This document shows, one piece after another, positions 16,939 through 26,172 of a DNA stretch of 64,000 bases. A model generated the notes under the pieces. The model had not been told where the DNA came from, ran no database searches, and saw nothing but the letters and a program-made list of their open reading frames with translations. Numbering within the stretch: position 1 is the first letter of the stretch; every line of letters starts with the position of its first letter. A program made the translations under genes and the position numbers. The DNA comes from Streptomyces sp. TSRI0281 (GTDB lineage: Bacteria > Actinomycetota > Actinomycetes > Streptomycetales > Streptomycetaceae), in the NCBI RefSeq assembly GCF_001905125.1, contig NZ_LWLE01000033.1, positions 369,234 to 433,233 of the forward strand. The letters are read 5' to 3'.

Positions 16939-19608
16939 TCAGAGCGCGTACCGCTCCCGGGCCTCCTTGACCACGGACGCGGGGACCTCGCCGCGCCGGG
17001 CCAGCTGGGCCAGGGCCGCGACCGTGATCGACTCGGCGTCGACGCCGAAGTGGCGTCGGGCCGCGTCACGGGTGTCGGAGAGGCCGAAGCCGTCCGTGCC
17101 GAGCGAGGACCAGTCCTGATCCACCCACTGGCTGATCTGGTCCGGGACCTGACGCATCCAGTCGCTGACCGCGAGCACCGGGCCCGGCGCACCGGAGAGC
17201 GCCTGGGTCACGTACGGCACCCGCTGCTCGCCGCGGAGCAGCGCCTCGTCGGCATCCAGCGCCTCGCGGCGCAGCTCGCCCCACGAGGTGGCGGACCAGA
17301 CATCGGCCGTGACGCCCCAGTCGGCGGCCAGCAGCTCCTGGGCCCGCAGGGCCCAGTGGATCGCCGTACCGGAGGCCAGCAGCTGCAGGCGCGGCGCGTC
17401 CGCCGTCGCGGGCGTGCCCTCCTTGAAGCGGTACAGGCCCTTGATGATGCCCTCCTCGACGCCTTCCGGCATCGCGGGCTGGGGCTTCGGCTCGTTGTAG
17501 ACCGTCAGGTAGTAGAAGACGTTCTCGGCCTCGGGGCCGTACATCCGGCGCAGACCGTCCTTGACGATCACCGCGATCTCGTACGCGAACGCCGGGTCGT
17601 AGTTGAGCGAGGCCGGGTTCGTGGCCGCGATCAGGTGCGAGTGGCCGTCCGCGTGCTGGAGACCCTCGCCCGTGAGCGTGGTACGGCCCGCCGTGGCGCC
17701 GACGATGAAGCCCTTGCCGAGCTGGTCGGCGAGCTGCCACATCTGGTCGCCGGTCCGCTGCCAGCCGAACATCGAGTAGAAGATGTAGAAGGGGATCATC
17801 GTCTCGCCGTGCGTCGCGTACGACGTGGAGGCGGCGATGAAGTCGGCCATGGCCCCGGCCTCGGTGATCCCCTCGTTGAGGATCTGGCCGTCCTTGGCTT
17901 CCTTGTAGTACATCAGCTGGTCGCGGTCGACCGGGTCGTACGTCTGGCCCAGCGGGGAGTAGATACCGGCCGACGGGAACAGCGACTCCATACCGAAGGT
18001 ACGGGCCTCGTCCGGGACGATCGGCACCCAGCGCCTGCCGGTCTCCTTGTCCCGCATCAGGTCCTTGACCAGGCGCACGAACGCCATGGTGGTGGCCATC
18101 TCCTGCTTGCCGGAACCCTTGTACAGCGCCTTGAACGCGCGCTCCTCCGGCTGCGGCAGGGCCGCGGCGTGCACCCGGCGGGCCGGGGCGGGGCCACCGA
18201 GGGCGGCACGGCGCTCCTGGAGGTAACGCACCTCGGGGGAGTCGGCGCCCGGGTGGCCGTACGGCACCAGCCCGTCGTCGAAGGCGCTGTCCGGGATCGG
18301 GAGTCCGAGCAGCTCGCGCATGCTCTTGAACTCGTCGATCGACAGCTTCTTCATCTGGTGGTTGGCGTTCTTGGACTCGAAGCCCTTGCCGAGCGTGTGG
18401 CCCTTCACCGTCTGGGCGAGGATCACGGTCGGCGCGCCCTTGTGCGCGACGGCCGCGCGGTACGCCGCGTACACCTTGCGGGCCTCGTGGCCACCGCGGG
18501 AGGTGTAGAAACACTCGGCGATCTTCGCGTCGGGGAGCAGTTTCGCCAGCTCGACGAGCGCGGGCTCGGCGCCGAAGAAGTGCTCACGGATGTACGCGAT
18601 GTCGCGGGTGGCGTACGTCTGGAACTGCGCGTCCGGGACCGCCCGGAGCCGACGGACCAGCGCACCGGTGGTGTCGAGCTGGAACAGCTCGTCCCAGGCA
18701 CTGCCCCAGAGCGTCTTGATGACGTTCCAGCCGGCCCCGCGGAAGGCGCCCTCCAGCTCCTGGACCACACGGAAGTTGGCGCGGACCGGGCCGTCGAGGC
18801 GCTGCAGGTTGCAGTTGATGACGAAGGTCAGGTTGTCGAGCTGCTCACGGGCCGCGAGGGCGAGGGCGGCGGTCGACTCGGGCTCGTCCATCTCACCGTC
18901 GCCGAGGAAGGCCCAGACGTGCGAGTTCGACGTGTCCTTGATGCTGCGGTTGGCCAGATAGCGGTTGAAGCGCGCCTGGTAGATGGCCGAGAGCGGGCCG
19001 AGGCCCATCGACACGGTGGGGAACTCCCACAGCCAGGGCAGCCGCCGCGGGTGCGGGTAGGACGGCAGACCCTCGCCGCCCGCCTCCTGGCGGAAGTTGT
19101 CCAGCTGCTGCTCGCTGAGCCGGCCGTCGAGGAAGGCGCGGGCGTAGATGCCGGGGGAGGCGTGGCCCTGGATGTAGAGCTGGTCGCCGGAGCCGTCCCC
19201 CTCCTTGCCGCGGAAGAAGTGGTTGAAGCCCGTCTCGTACAGCCAGGCTGCCGAGGCGAAGGTGGCGATGTGGCCGCCGACGCCGAGCCGCGAGCCACGG
19301 GTGACCATCGCGGCGGCGTTCCAGCGGTTCCAGGCGGTGATCCTGGACTCCAGCTCCAGGTCGCCGTCGAACGCGGGCTCGGCGGCGGTCGGGATGGAGT
19401 TGACGTAATCGGTCTCCAGCAGCTTGGGCAGCGCGAGACCGGCGCCCTCGGCATGCTGGAGCGAACGCCGCATCAGGTACGCGGCGCGGTGCGGGCCCGC
19501 GGCCTTGGTGACGGCGTCCAGGGAGGCCGCCCATTCGGCGGTCTCCTCGGGGTCGCGGTCCGGGAGCTGGTCGAGCTCGCTCGGAAGCTTTCCTACGGGG
19601 TCGGTCAT
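16939..19608 (-). CDS. aceE: Pyruvate dehydrogenase E1 component, homodimeric
   Basis: This encodes 889 residues. The enzyme decarboxylates pyruvate with thiamine diphosphate and passes the acetyl group to lipoyl-E2. The ThDP/metal motif runs from GDGEMDEPES (236-245) to NCNLQRLDGP (265-274). The single long chain is the AceE homodimeric type. The E1 partner E2 is most likely the protein encoded at 20635-22542. The start lies after GGAAGG. A 17-base perfect palindrome sits about 98 bases upstream, and a GntR regulator gene is the next gene upstream. It terminates at a 24-bp hairpin. Confidence 0.96.
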   Translation of the reverse strand: MTDPVGKLPSELDQLPDRDPEETAEWAASLDAVTKAAGPHRAAYLMRRSLQHAEGAGLALPKLLETDYVNSIPTAAEPAFDGDLELESRITAWNRWNAAAMVTRGSRLGVGGHIATFASAAWLYETGFNHFFRGKEGDGSGDQLYIQGHASPGIYARAFLDGRLSEQQLDNFRQEAGGEGLPSYPHPRRLPWLWEFPTVSMGLGPLSAIYQARFNRYLANRSIKDTSNSHVWAFLGDGEMDEPESTAALALAAREQLDNLTFVINCNLQRLDGPVRANFRVVQELEGAFRGAGWNVIKTLWGSAWDELFQLDTTGALVRRLRAVPDAQFQTYATRDIAYIREHFFGAEPALVELAKLLPDAKIAECFYTSRGGHEARKVYAAYRAAVAHKGAPTVILAQTVKGHTLGKGFESKNANHQMKKLSIDEFKSMRELLGLPIPDSAFDDGLVPYGHPGADSPEVRYLQERRAALGGPAPARRVHAAALPQPEERAFKALYKGSGKQEMATTMAFVRLVKDLMRDKETGRRWVPIVPDEARTFGMESLFPSAGIYSPLGQTYDPVDRDQLMYYKEAKDGQILNEGITEAGAMADFIAASTSYATHGETMIPFYIFYSMFGWQRTGDQMWQLADQLGKGFIVGATAGRTTLTGEGLQHADGHSHLIAATNPASLNYDPAFAYEIAVIVKDGLRRMYGPEAENVFYYLTVYNEPKPQPAMPEGVEEGIIKGLYRFKEGTPATADAPRLQLLASGTAIHWALRAQELLAADWGVTADVWSATSWGELRREALDADEALLRGEQRVPYVTQALSGAPGPVLAVSDWMRQVPDQISQWVDQDWSSLGTDGFGLSDTRDAARRHFGVDAESITVAALAQLARRGEVPASVVKEARERYAL

Positions 19609-19705
19609 GATCGCCGCCTTCCGGAGAGGAGGGGGGTGGAGAAGGCCCTGGCTGGCAGGACAGGGCGATGGGGCCGGTGGGCCCGCGGAGTGAACTGTAA
19701 GTCGC

Positions 19706-19722
19706 TGATCGATGATCGATCA
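19706..19722. promoter_or_regulatory. 17-bp perfect palindrome upstream of aceE
   Basis: TGATCGATGATCGATCA is symmetric about position 19714 and lies in the 257-base gap between the GntR gene and aceE. It is a candidate operator. The regulator is unknown, with the adjacent GntR protein an obvious candidate. Confidence 0.5.
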
Positions 19723-19865
19723 AAGGATTGAAGGCAAAACTTCTCGATCTGAAGAAAAGTGGCATGCGGTGCCGCGAATCGGGGCACGGAGTGACGGGGC
19801 AAAATGCACATAAGGGATGGTCGGCCGCACAGTCGAGCGCTCCTCGCCGCAGATGATCGAAGGGC

Positions 19866-20489
19866 TCAGGCGCGCGGCGCGCAGCCCAGGACATGTGCTT
19901 TGACCAGCACTCCGATCTGCGGGTCCTGCCGGAGGAACGCGTCGATGAGCGCCTCGTGCTCCTCCGCGTACGACTTCTGCACCGTGCCCAGCCAGCGGAT
20001 CGACAGGGCCGTGAACACCTCGATGCCCAGCCCCTCCCAGGTGTGCAGCAGGACGGCGTTCCCGGCGGCCCGCACCATCTCCCGGTGGAACGCCACGGTG
20101 TGCCGCACCTGGGCCTCTCCGTCGGCCAGCCGGTCCGCCTCGTACAGGGCCGCCACATGCGGCGTCAGCGCCGAGCAGTCCTCGGCCAGCACCCCGGCCG
20201 CCAGCTCCGCCGCGATCTGCTCCAGACCGGCCCGTACGGGGTAGCTCTCCTCCAGGTCGGCCGCGGTGAGATTGCGGACCCGGACGCCCTTGTTGGGCGC
20301 CGACTCGATCAGCCGCAGCGTCTCCAGCTCGCGCAGCGCCTCGCGTACGGGCGTCTGGCTGACCTCCAGCTCGGTGGCGATGCGCCGCTCCACGATCCGC
20401 TCGCCCGGCTTCCAGCGCCCGCTGACGATCCCGTCCACGATGTGCTCGCGGATCTGCTCGCGCAGCGAGTGGACGACGGGCGGGGTCAT
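19866..20489 (-). CDS. GntR-family (FadR/FCD subfamily) regulator
   Basis: This encodes 207 residues from ATG at 20487-20489 after GGAGCACC. The winged helix (RIVERRIATELEVSQTPVRE) and the short FCD-type all-helical domain (YPVRAGLEQIAAELAAGVLA, VAFHREMVRAAGNAVL) are clear. Potential metal-binding His and Asp residues lie in the FCD region. Located between the E2 gene and aceE, it parallels PdhR of E. coli in position. Control of pyruvate dehydrogenase is therefore a reasonable inference, not shown. Confidence 0.92.
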   Translation of the reverse strand: MTPPVVHSLREQIREHIVDGIVSGRWKPGERIVERRIATELEVSQTPVREALRELETLRLIESAPNKGVRVRNLTAADLEESYPVRAGLEQIAAELAAGVLAEDCSALTPHVAALYEADRLADGEAQVRHTVAFHREMVRAAGNAVLLHTWEGLGIEVFTALSIRWLGTVQKSYAEEHEALIDAFLRQDPQIGVLVKAHVLGCAPRA

Positions 20490-20551
20490 GAGGTGCTCCT
20501 TCTGGCAAACCGGTGCTGCCTCCACCATCACGGCGGCAGGGTGACCGGTGG

Positions 20552-20561
20552 TGTCTAGACA
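20552..20561. promoter_or_regulatory. Candidate GntR operator TGTCTAGACA
   Basis: This perfect dyad lies about 63 bases upstream of the GntR start. GntR/FadR-type operators often have a GT-N-TA-N-AC core of this shape, so autoregulation is plausible. Confidence 0.5.
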
Positions 20562-20570
20562 ATACGGCGG

Positions 20571-20603
20571 CGCCCCCGTCCGGAAGTGTCCCGGACGGGG
20601 GCG
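20571..20603 (-). terminator. Terminator after the E2 gene
   Basis: Thirteen-base arms CGCCCCCGTCCGG (20571-20583) and its complement (20591-20603) surround a seven-base loop downstream of the E2 stop. Confidence 0.85.
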
Positions 20604-20634
20604 CCGCTGGTGAGGCTGGTTACCGACGCGTGGT

Positions 20635-22542
20635 TCAGAGGCCGAGCTCGACCTCGAACTCACCGGCTTCCAGGATCGCCTTGACCGTGGTCAGGTAACG
20701 GGCGGCATCCGCGCCGTCCACCAGCCTGTGGTCGTAGGAGAGGGCCAGGTACGTCATGTCGCGCACCGCGATCGTCTCGCCGAGGTCCGGGTGGTCGATG
20801 ACCACCGGACGGCGGACCGTGGCACCGATGCCCAGGATGGCTGCCTGGTTCGGGGGCACGATCACGGTGTCGAACAGCGCACCGCGCGAACCGGTGTTGC
20901 TGACCGTGAAGGTGGCACCGGACATGTCGTCCGGGGTCAGGCCGCCACCGCGGGCCTTGCCCGCCAGCTCGGCGGTCTTCTTCGAGATACCGGCGATGTT
21001 CAGGTCGCCCGCACCCTTGATGACCGGGGTCATCAGACCCTTCTCGGCGTCCACGGCGATGCCGATGTTCTCCGAGTCGAAGTACGTGATGGTGCCCTCG
21101 TCCTCGTTGATCCGGGCGTTGACGACCGGGTGGGCCTTCAGCGCCTGGGCCGCCGCCTTCACGAAGAACGGCATCGGGGACAGCTTGACGCCCTCACGGG
21201 CGGCGAAGGACGCCTTCGCCTGGTTGCGCAGCTTCATCAGCTTGGTGATGTCGACCTCGACGACCGAGGTCAGCTGGGCCTGCGAGTGCAGCGCCTTCAT
21301 CATGTTGTCGCCGATGACCTTGCGCATGCGGGTCATCTTGACCGTCTGACCGCGCAGCGGGGACACCTCCAGCTTGGGCGCCTTCGCCGCGGCCGGGGCC
21401 TGAGCCGCGGCCGGAGCCGGAGCGGCAGCGGCGGCCTTGGCGGCCTCCGCTGCGGCGACGACGTCCTGCTTGCGGATACGGCCACCGACGCCGGTGCCCT
21501 TGACGGCACCGAGGTCGACACCGTTCTCGGCGGCGAGCTTGCGGACCAGCGGCGTGACGTACGCGCCGTCGTCACCGGAGGGCGCGGCCGGAGCGGCCGG
21601 AGCCGGGGTGACGGCTGCGGGAGCGGCGGCCGGGGCCGGAGCGGCGGCAGGGGCGGCGGGAGCCACCGGGGCCGGAGCCGGAGCAGCCGGGGCAGCGGGT
21701 GCTGGAGCAGCCGGAGCCGGAGCAGCCGGAGCCGGGGCAGCGGGTGCCGGAGCAGCCGGAGCCGGGGCAGCGGGTGCCGGGGCCGGAGCCGGGGCAGCGG
21801 GTGCCGGGGCCGGAGCAGCAACCGGAGCCGGAGCGGCAACCGGGGCCGGAGCCGCAGCGGGTGCCGGGGCGGTCGGAGCCGGGGCGGCGGCCGGAGCCGC
21901 ACCGGCGGCACCGATGACGGCGAGCTTGGCGCCGACCTCGGCGGTCTCGTCCTCGGCGACCACGATCTCCAGCAGCACACCGGAAACCGGGGCGGGGATC
22001 TCCGTGTCGACCTTGTCCGTGGAGACCTCAAGGAGGGGCTCGTCCTCCGTGACCTCCTCGCCGACCTCCTTCAGCCAGCGGGTGACGGTGCCCTCGGTGA
22101 CGCTCTCGCCGAGCGCGGGGAGGGTGACATCGGTACCGGCGGCGCCACCGGCCGGGGCGGCGGCCGGAGCCTCGGCCACGGGGGCCGGAGCGGCGGGCGC
22201 CTCGGCGACCGGGGCCGGAGCCTCGGCGGCGGGTGCGGGGGCGGGTGCCGCAGGAGCCGCGGGTGCCTCGGCGGCCGGAGCGGCGGCCGGGGCCGGGGCT
22301 CCGGTGCCGTCGTCGATGACGGCCAGCTCGGCGCCGACCTCGACGGTCTCGTCCTCGGCGACCTTGATGGAGGCCAGGATGCCGGACGCGGGAGCCGGGA
22401 TCTCGGTGTCGACCTTGTCGGTCGAGACTTCGAGCAGCGGCTCGTCGGCCTCGACGCGCTCGCCCTCGGCCTTCAGCCAGCGGGTGACGGTGCCCTCGGT
22501 GACGCTCTCGCCGAGCGCCGGAAGGGTTACGGAAACCGACAT
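20635..22542 (-). CDS. sucB: Dihydrolipoamide acyltransferase (E2) with two lipoyl domains
   Basis: This encodes 635 residues. Two N-terminal lipoyl domains carry the EVSTDKVDTE motif; the first lipoylated Lys is K43 and the second domain starts near residue 136. Long Ala/Pro linkers, a peripheral-subunit-binding domain (VTPLVRKLAAENGVDLGAVK) and the acyltransferase core follow. The core ends in SYDHRLVDGADA, with catalytic His605 and Asp609. The gene is usually named sucB. In actinobacteria the 2-oxoglutarate complex has its own E1-E2 fusion, so this E2 most probably serves AceE (an aceF role). lpdA is 61 bases upstream. AAGGAGC precedes the ATG. Confidence 0.94.
   Translation of the reverse strand: MSVSVTLPALGESVTEGTVTRWLKAEGERVEADEPLLEVSTDKVDTEIPAPASGILASIKVAEDETVEVGAELAVIDDGTGAPAPAAAPAAEAPAAPAAPAPAPAAEAPAPVAEAPAAPAPVAEAPAAAPAGGAAGTDVTLPALGESVTEGTVTRWLKEVGEEVTEDEPLLEVSTDKVDTEIPAPVSGVLLEIVVAEDETAEVGAKLAVIGAAGAAPAAAPAPTAPAPAAAPAPVAAPAPVAAPAPAPAAPAPAPAPAAPAPAAPAPAAPAPAAPAPAAPAPAAPAAPAPAPVAPAAPAAAPAPAAAPAAVTPAPAAPAAPSGDDGAYVTPLVRKLAAENGVDLGAVKGTGVGGRIRKQDVVAAAEAAKAAAAAPAPAAAQAPAAAKAPKLEVSPLRGQTVKMTRMRKVIGDNMMKALHSQAQLTSVVEVDITKLMKLRNQAKASFAAREGVKLSPMPFFVKAAAQALKAHPVVNARINEDEGTITYFDSENIGIAVDAEKGLMTPVIKGAGDLNIAGISKKTAELAGKARGGGLTPDDMSGATFTVSNTGSRGALFDTVIVPPNQAAILGIGATVRRPVVIDHPDLGETIAVRDMTYLALSYDHRLVDGADAARYLTTVKAILEAGEFEVELGL
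21591..21905. repeat. Ala/Pro linker repeats inside the E2 gene
   Basis: Short GC-rich units such as GGAGCCGGAGCAGCCGGAGC recur across about 300 bases. They encode the flexible Ala/Pro linker after the second lipoyl domain. A second, shorter run lies near 22140-22310 between the two lipoyl domains. Confidence 0.9.
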
Positions 22543-22603
22543 GGTTTCAGTTGCTCCTTACGAAAATGCGGAAGTGGTCGGTCGTCGCGCCCGGGACTGA
22601 GGA

Positions 22604-23992
22604 TCAGTCGTGGGAGTGGAGAGGCTTGCCGGCCAGAGCCAGGTGGGCCTCGCCCATGGCCTCGTTCTGGGTCGGGTGGGCGTGGATGAGCTGCGCGACC
22701 TCGGCGGGCAGCGCCTCCCAGTTGTAGATCAGCTGAGCTTCGCCGACCTGCTCGCCCATACGGTCACCGACCATGTGGACGCCGACCACGGCACCGTCCT
22801 TGACCTGGACGAGCTTGATCTCGCCCGCGGTCTTCAGGATCTTGCTCTTGCCGTTGCCCGCGAGGTTGTACTTGAGGGCGACGACCTTGTCCGCGCCGTA
22901 GATCTCCTTGGCCTTGGCCTCGGTGATCCCGACGGAGGCGACCTCGGGGTGGCAGTACGTCACCTTCGGCACACCGTCGTAGTCGATCGGGACGGTCTTG
23001 AGACCGGCCAGCCGCTCCGCCACCAGGATGCCCTCGGCGAAGCCGACGTGGGCGAGCTGGAGGGTCGGGGCCAGGTCGCCCACGGCCGAGATGGTCGGGA
23101 CGTTGGTCTGCATGTACTCGTCGACGAGGACGTAGCCGCGGTCCATCGCGACCCCTGCCTCCTCGTAGCCCAGGCCCTGCGAGACCGGGCCGCGGCCGAT
23201 GGCGACCAGGAGCAGCTCCGCCTCGAAGGTCTTGCCGTCGGCGAGCGTCACGCGGACGCCGTCCTGCGTGTACTCGGCCTTGTCGAAGAAGGTGCCGAGG
23301 TTGAACTTGATGCCGCGCTTGCGGAACGCGCGCTCAAGAAGCTTCGAGCTGTTCTCGTCCTCGACCGGGACGAGGTGCTTGAGGCCCTCGACGATGGTGA
23401 TGTCGGTGCCGAAGGACTTCCACGCCGAGGCGAACTCGACGCCGATCACGCCGCCGCCCAGCACGATCGCGGACTTCGGTACGCGGTCCAGCTTCAGCGC
23501 GTGGTCCGAGGAGATGATCCGGTTGCCGTCGATCTCCAGGCCCGGCAGCGACTTCGGCACGGAGCCGGTCGCGAGCAGCACGTGGCGGCCCTCGACGCGC
23601 TGGCCGTTCACGTCGACCGAGGTGGCCGACGAGAGCCGGCCCTCACCCTCGATGTAGTGGACCTTGCGCGAGGCGATGAGACCCTGCAGACCCTTGTACA
23701 GGCCCGTGATCACTTCGTCCTTGTACTTGTGGACGGCTTCGATGTCGATGCCCTCGAAGGTCGCCTTGACGCCGAACTGGCCGGCTTCGCGAGCCTGGTC
23801 GGCGATCTCGCCGGCGTGCAGCAGCGCCTTCGTGGGAATGCAGCCGTTGTGCAGGCAGGTACCGCCGACCTTGCCCTTTTCGATCAGGGCGACGTCCAGG
23901 CCCAGCTGAGCTCCGCGCAGGGCCGCGGCATAACCGCCGCTGCCACCGCCGAGGATCACTAGGTCGAAAACGGTGCTGGCGTCGTTCGCCAC
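22604..23992 (-). CDS. lpdA: Dihydrolipoyl dehydrogenase (E3)
   Basis: This encodes 462 residues from GTG at 23990-23992, with GGAGG seven bases upstream. The FAD motif VILGGGSGGYAAALRGAQLG is followed by the redox disulfide C46/C51 in GGTCLHNGCIPTKALLH. The NAD motif (AIVLGGGVIGVEFASAW) and the C-terminal HAHPTQNEAMGEA with the catalytic His-Glu pair are present. The enzyme reoxidises dihydrolipoamide of the PDH and other lipoyl complexes. It is probably co-transcribed with the E2 gene 61 bases downstream. Confidence 0.97.
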   Translation of the reverse strand: MANDASTVFDLVILGGGSGGYAAALRGAQLGLDVALIEKGKVGGTCLHNGCIPTKALLHAGEIADQAREAGQFGVKATFEGIDIEAVHKYKDEVITGLYKGLQGLIASRKVHYIEGEGRLSSATSVDVNGQRVEGRHVLLATGSVPKSLPGLEIDGNRIISSDHALKLDRVPKSAIVLGGGVIGVEFASAWKSFGTDITIVEGLKHLVPVEDENSSKLLERAFRKRGIKFNLGTFFDKAEYTQDGVRVTLADGKTFEAELLLVAIGRGPVSQGLGYEEAGVAMDRGYVLVDEYMQTNVPTISAVGDLAPTLQLAHVGFAEGILVAERLAGLKTVPIDYDGVPKVTYCHPEVASVGITEAKAKEIYGADKVVALKYNLAGNGKSKILKTAGEIKLVQVKDGAVVGVHMVGDRMGEQVGEAQLIYNWEALPAEVAQLIHAHPTQNEAMGEAHLALAGKPLHSHD

Positions 23993-24274
23993 GTCACGTC
24001 CTCCATGCATGTGCGCCGTACGCCGGGCCCCGTCGCTGGGGTGTGACCGGCCGGTCGGCTGGTGTTCGGCCGCTTTTGTTATTCGGCCCTGTGGTGGGGG
24101 CCCTGTCCTGCCGAGAACCCATCTTCGCACTTGTTGACGGTGGGCGGGACGCGGGGCCCGGGTCTGAGACGGATGATCGTCCGTCCCGGACGGTTACCGC
24201 TGCGTAGAGACGTACGGATTTCGTTGAGAGCGAAACCCGCCGCAACCGCGCGACGATGTCGACAAAGGAACACA
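23993..24274. promoter_or_regulatory. lpdA upstream region
   Basis: About 280 bases between lpdA and the pepA terminator. It should hold the lpdA promoter. It contains no convincing gene, and no operator or sigma-factor motif stands out to me. Confidence 0.4.
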
Positions 24275-24304
24275 TACGGCCCCGGACATATGCCCGGGGC
24301 CGTA
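24275..24304 (-). terminator. pepA terminator
   Basis: Eleven-base arms TACGGCCCCGG (24275-24285) and its complement (24294-24304) surround an eight-base loop, 14 bases past the pepA stop. Confidence 0.8.
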
Positions 24305-24318
24305 CATCGTCAGCGATC

Positions 24319-25860
24319 TCAGCCGAGGTCTCCGGCGGCGGTGCGCTCCGCCAGCTTCACCAGGGTGCGGACCGAGGAGCCGGTGCCGCCCTTGGGCGTG
24401 TAGCCGTACGGCGCGCCCTCGTGGAAGGCCGGGCCCGCGATGTCCAGGTGCGCCCAGGCGATGCCCTCGCCCACGAACTCCTGGAGGAACAGACCGGCCA
24501 CCAGGCCGCCGCCCATCCGCTCGCCCATGTTGGCGATGTCGGCGGTCGGGGAGTCCATGCCCTTGCGCAGGTCGGCGGGGAGCGGCATCGGCCAGGAGGC
24601 CTCGCCGACCTCCTCGGCGATCTCGTGGATGGAGGTACGGAAGGCGTCGTCGTTCGCCATGATGCCGAACGTGCGGTTGCCGAGCGCCAGCACCATCGCA
24701 CCGGTCAGGGTCGCCACGTCGACGATCGCGTCCGGCTTCTCCTCCGAGGCGCGGGTCAGCGCGTCGGCGAGGACGAGACGGCCCTCGGCGTCGGTGTTCA
24801 GGACCTCGACGGTCTTGCCGCTGTACATGCGCAGCACGTCACCCGGGCGGGTGGCGTTGCCGGAGGGCATGTTCTCGGCGAGCGCCAGCCAGCCGGTGAC
24901 GTTGACCTGGAGGCCGAGGCGGGAGGCCGCGACGACGGCGGCGAACACGGCGGCGGCGCCGCTCATGTCGCACTTCATCGTCTCGTTGTGACCGGCCGGC
25001 TTCAGCGAGATGCCGCCCGAGTCGTAGGTGATGCCCTTGCCCACGAGGGCCAGGGTCTTCTCCGCCTTCGGGTGCGTGTAGGCGAGCTTCACCAGGCGCG
25101 GGGCGTGGGTCGAGCCCTGGCCGACACCCAGCAGACCGCCGAAGCCGCCCTTGACGAGCGCCTTCTCGTCGAGGACCTGCACCTTGATGCCGTGCTCCTT
25201 GCCGGCGGCGGTGGCCACGGCGGCGAAGGACTCGGGGTACAGGTCGTTCGGCGGGGTGTTGATCAGGTCGCGGGCGCGGTTGATCTCCTCGGCGACGGCG
25301 ACGGCGCGCTCGGCCGCGGCCTTGAACGCCTTGTCGCGCGGCTTGGCGCCGAGCAGGGCGACCTCGGCGAGCGGCTGCTTGGGGCCGTTGCCCTTCTTGC
25401 CCTTGGGAGCGATCTTGTCCTCGCCGCCCTGGTAGGCGGTGAAGGCGTACGCGCCGAGCAGCGCGCCCTCGGCGACGGCCTCGGTGTCCTCGACGGTCCC
25501 GGCCGGCAGGGCGAAGCCGGCCTTCTTCGCACCGGCCAGCGCGCGGGCGGCGTTGCCCGCGGCCCGGCGCAGCGCCTCGCTGTCGTACGCGTCGTCCTTG
25601 TCCGGGACCGGACCGAGCCCGACCGCGATGACGACCGGGGCCTTGAGGCCGGACGGCGCGGGGAGCTTGGTCACTTCGCCCTCGGCACCTGCGGCACCCA
25701 GGGTCTCCAGGACGGTGGCGAGCTTTCCGTCGAACGCCTTGTCCACGGCCTCGGCGCCCGGTGCGAGGACCGGGCCCTTGGCGCCCTTCGCGACGCCGAC
25801 GACGAGTGCGTCGGCGCGCAGCGTCGCCGCGCCGGCAGTGCTGAGAGTGAGAGCAGTCAC
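24319..25860 (-). CDS. pepA: Leucyl aminopeptidase (M17)
   Basis: This encodes 513 residues from GTG at 25858-25860. The C-terminal catalytic domain has the M17 signature NTDAEGRLVLADAL, the metal-binding Lys/Asp region GKGITYDSGGISLKP and CDMSGAAAV, and the C-terminal HLDIAGPAF. It is a cytosolic, dinuclear metal aminopeptidase acting on N-terminal Leu and other residues, probably hexameric. It is transcribed toward lpdA but separated by a terminator. Confidence 0.95.
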   Translation of the reverse strand: MTALTLSTAGAATLRADALVVGVAKGAKGPVLAPGAEAVDKAFDGKLATVLETLGAAGAEGEVTKLPAPSGLKAPVVIAVGLGPVPDKDDAYDSEALRRAAGNAARALAGAKKAGFALPAGTVEDTEAVAEGALLGAYAFTAYQGGEDKIAPKGKKGNGPKQPLAEVALLGAKPRDKAFKAAAERAVAVAEEINRARDLINTPPNDLYPESFAAVATAAGKEHGIKVQVLDEKALVKGGFGGLLGVGQGSTHAPRLVKLAYTHPKAEKTLALVGKGITYDSGGISLKPAGHNETMKCDMSGAAAVFAAVVAASRLGLQVNVTGWLALAENMPSGNATRPGDVLRMYSGKTVEVLNTDAEGRLVLADALTRASEEKPDAIVDVATLTGAMVLALGNRTFGIMANDDAFRTSIHEIAEEVGEASWPMPLPADLRKGMDSPTADIANMGERMGGGLVAGLFLQEFVGEGIAWAHLDIAGPAFHEGAPYGYTPKGGTGSSVRTLVKLAERTAAGDLG

Positions 25861-25991
25861 GGTGGTGAAATCTCGCTTCCGTTGAGTTCTGAGTCGGTCG
25901 AGGGGTGGGCCGACCGTGCCCGGCGCATCGTAGACGCCGCCGCAATGTGCCGGGAATGAGCCTACGCGCGCCTTTCCTGTTGGATCACGGC

Positions 25992-26056
25992 GGCGGGCCG
26001 TTCCCGGTTCCGGGGCGGTCCTGTTCCCGGTCACGGGCGGTCCGTTCCCGGTGCCG
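25992..26056. repeat. Three imperfect copies around GTTCCCGGT upstream of pepA
   Basis: Units of about 21-24 bases of the form GGCGG(G/T)CC-GTTCCCGGT repeat three times within the 312-base gap between pepA and the GH114-like gene. The rest of the gap contains no gene; it should hold both divergent promoters. Confidence 0.55.
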
Positions 26057-26172
26057 CCCGGTCGTGCGGTGGCCCTCCGGACGGGCGGGGTCCCGGGGGG
26101 ATCCGGTCCGGCAGTAGGGTCGTTGCTCCCGGTGGAACACCGGACGGGCGAGGAGCGGGGAGCGGGGGAGCG

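Noticed and set aside
17050..19731. 893-codon open frame antisense to aceE
   Set aside because: It is the GC-driven mirror of aceE. The protein is Arg/Gly/Val-rich without family signatures, and the aceE strand has all expected motifs.
21591..21905. Possible CRISPR-like or minisatellite array
   Set aside because: The repeats are short, irregular and in frame with the E2 linker; no spacers.
20728..22689. Long frame antisense to the E2 gene with Gly/Arg/Ser repeats
   Set aside because: It only reflects the Ala/Pro linker repeats of the E2 gene read on the other strand.
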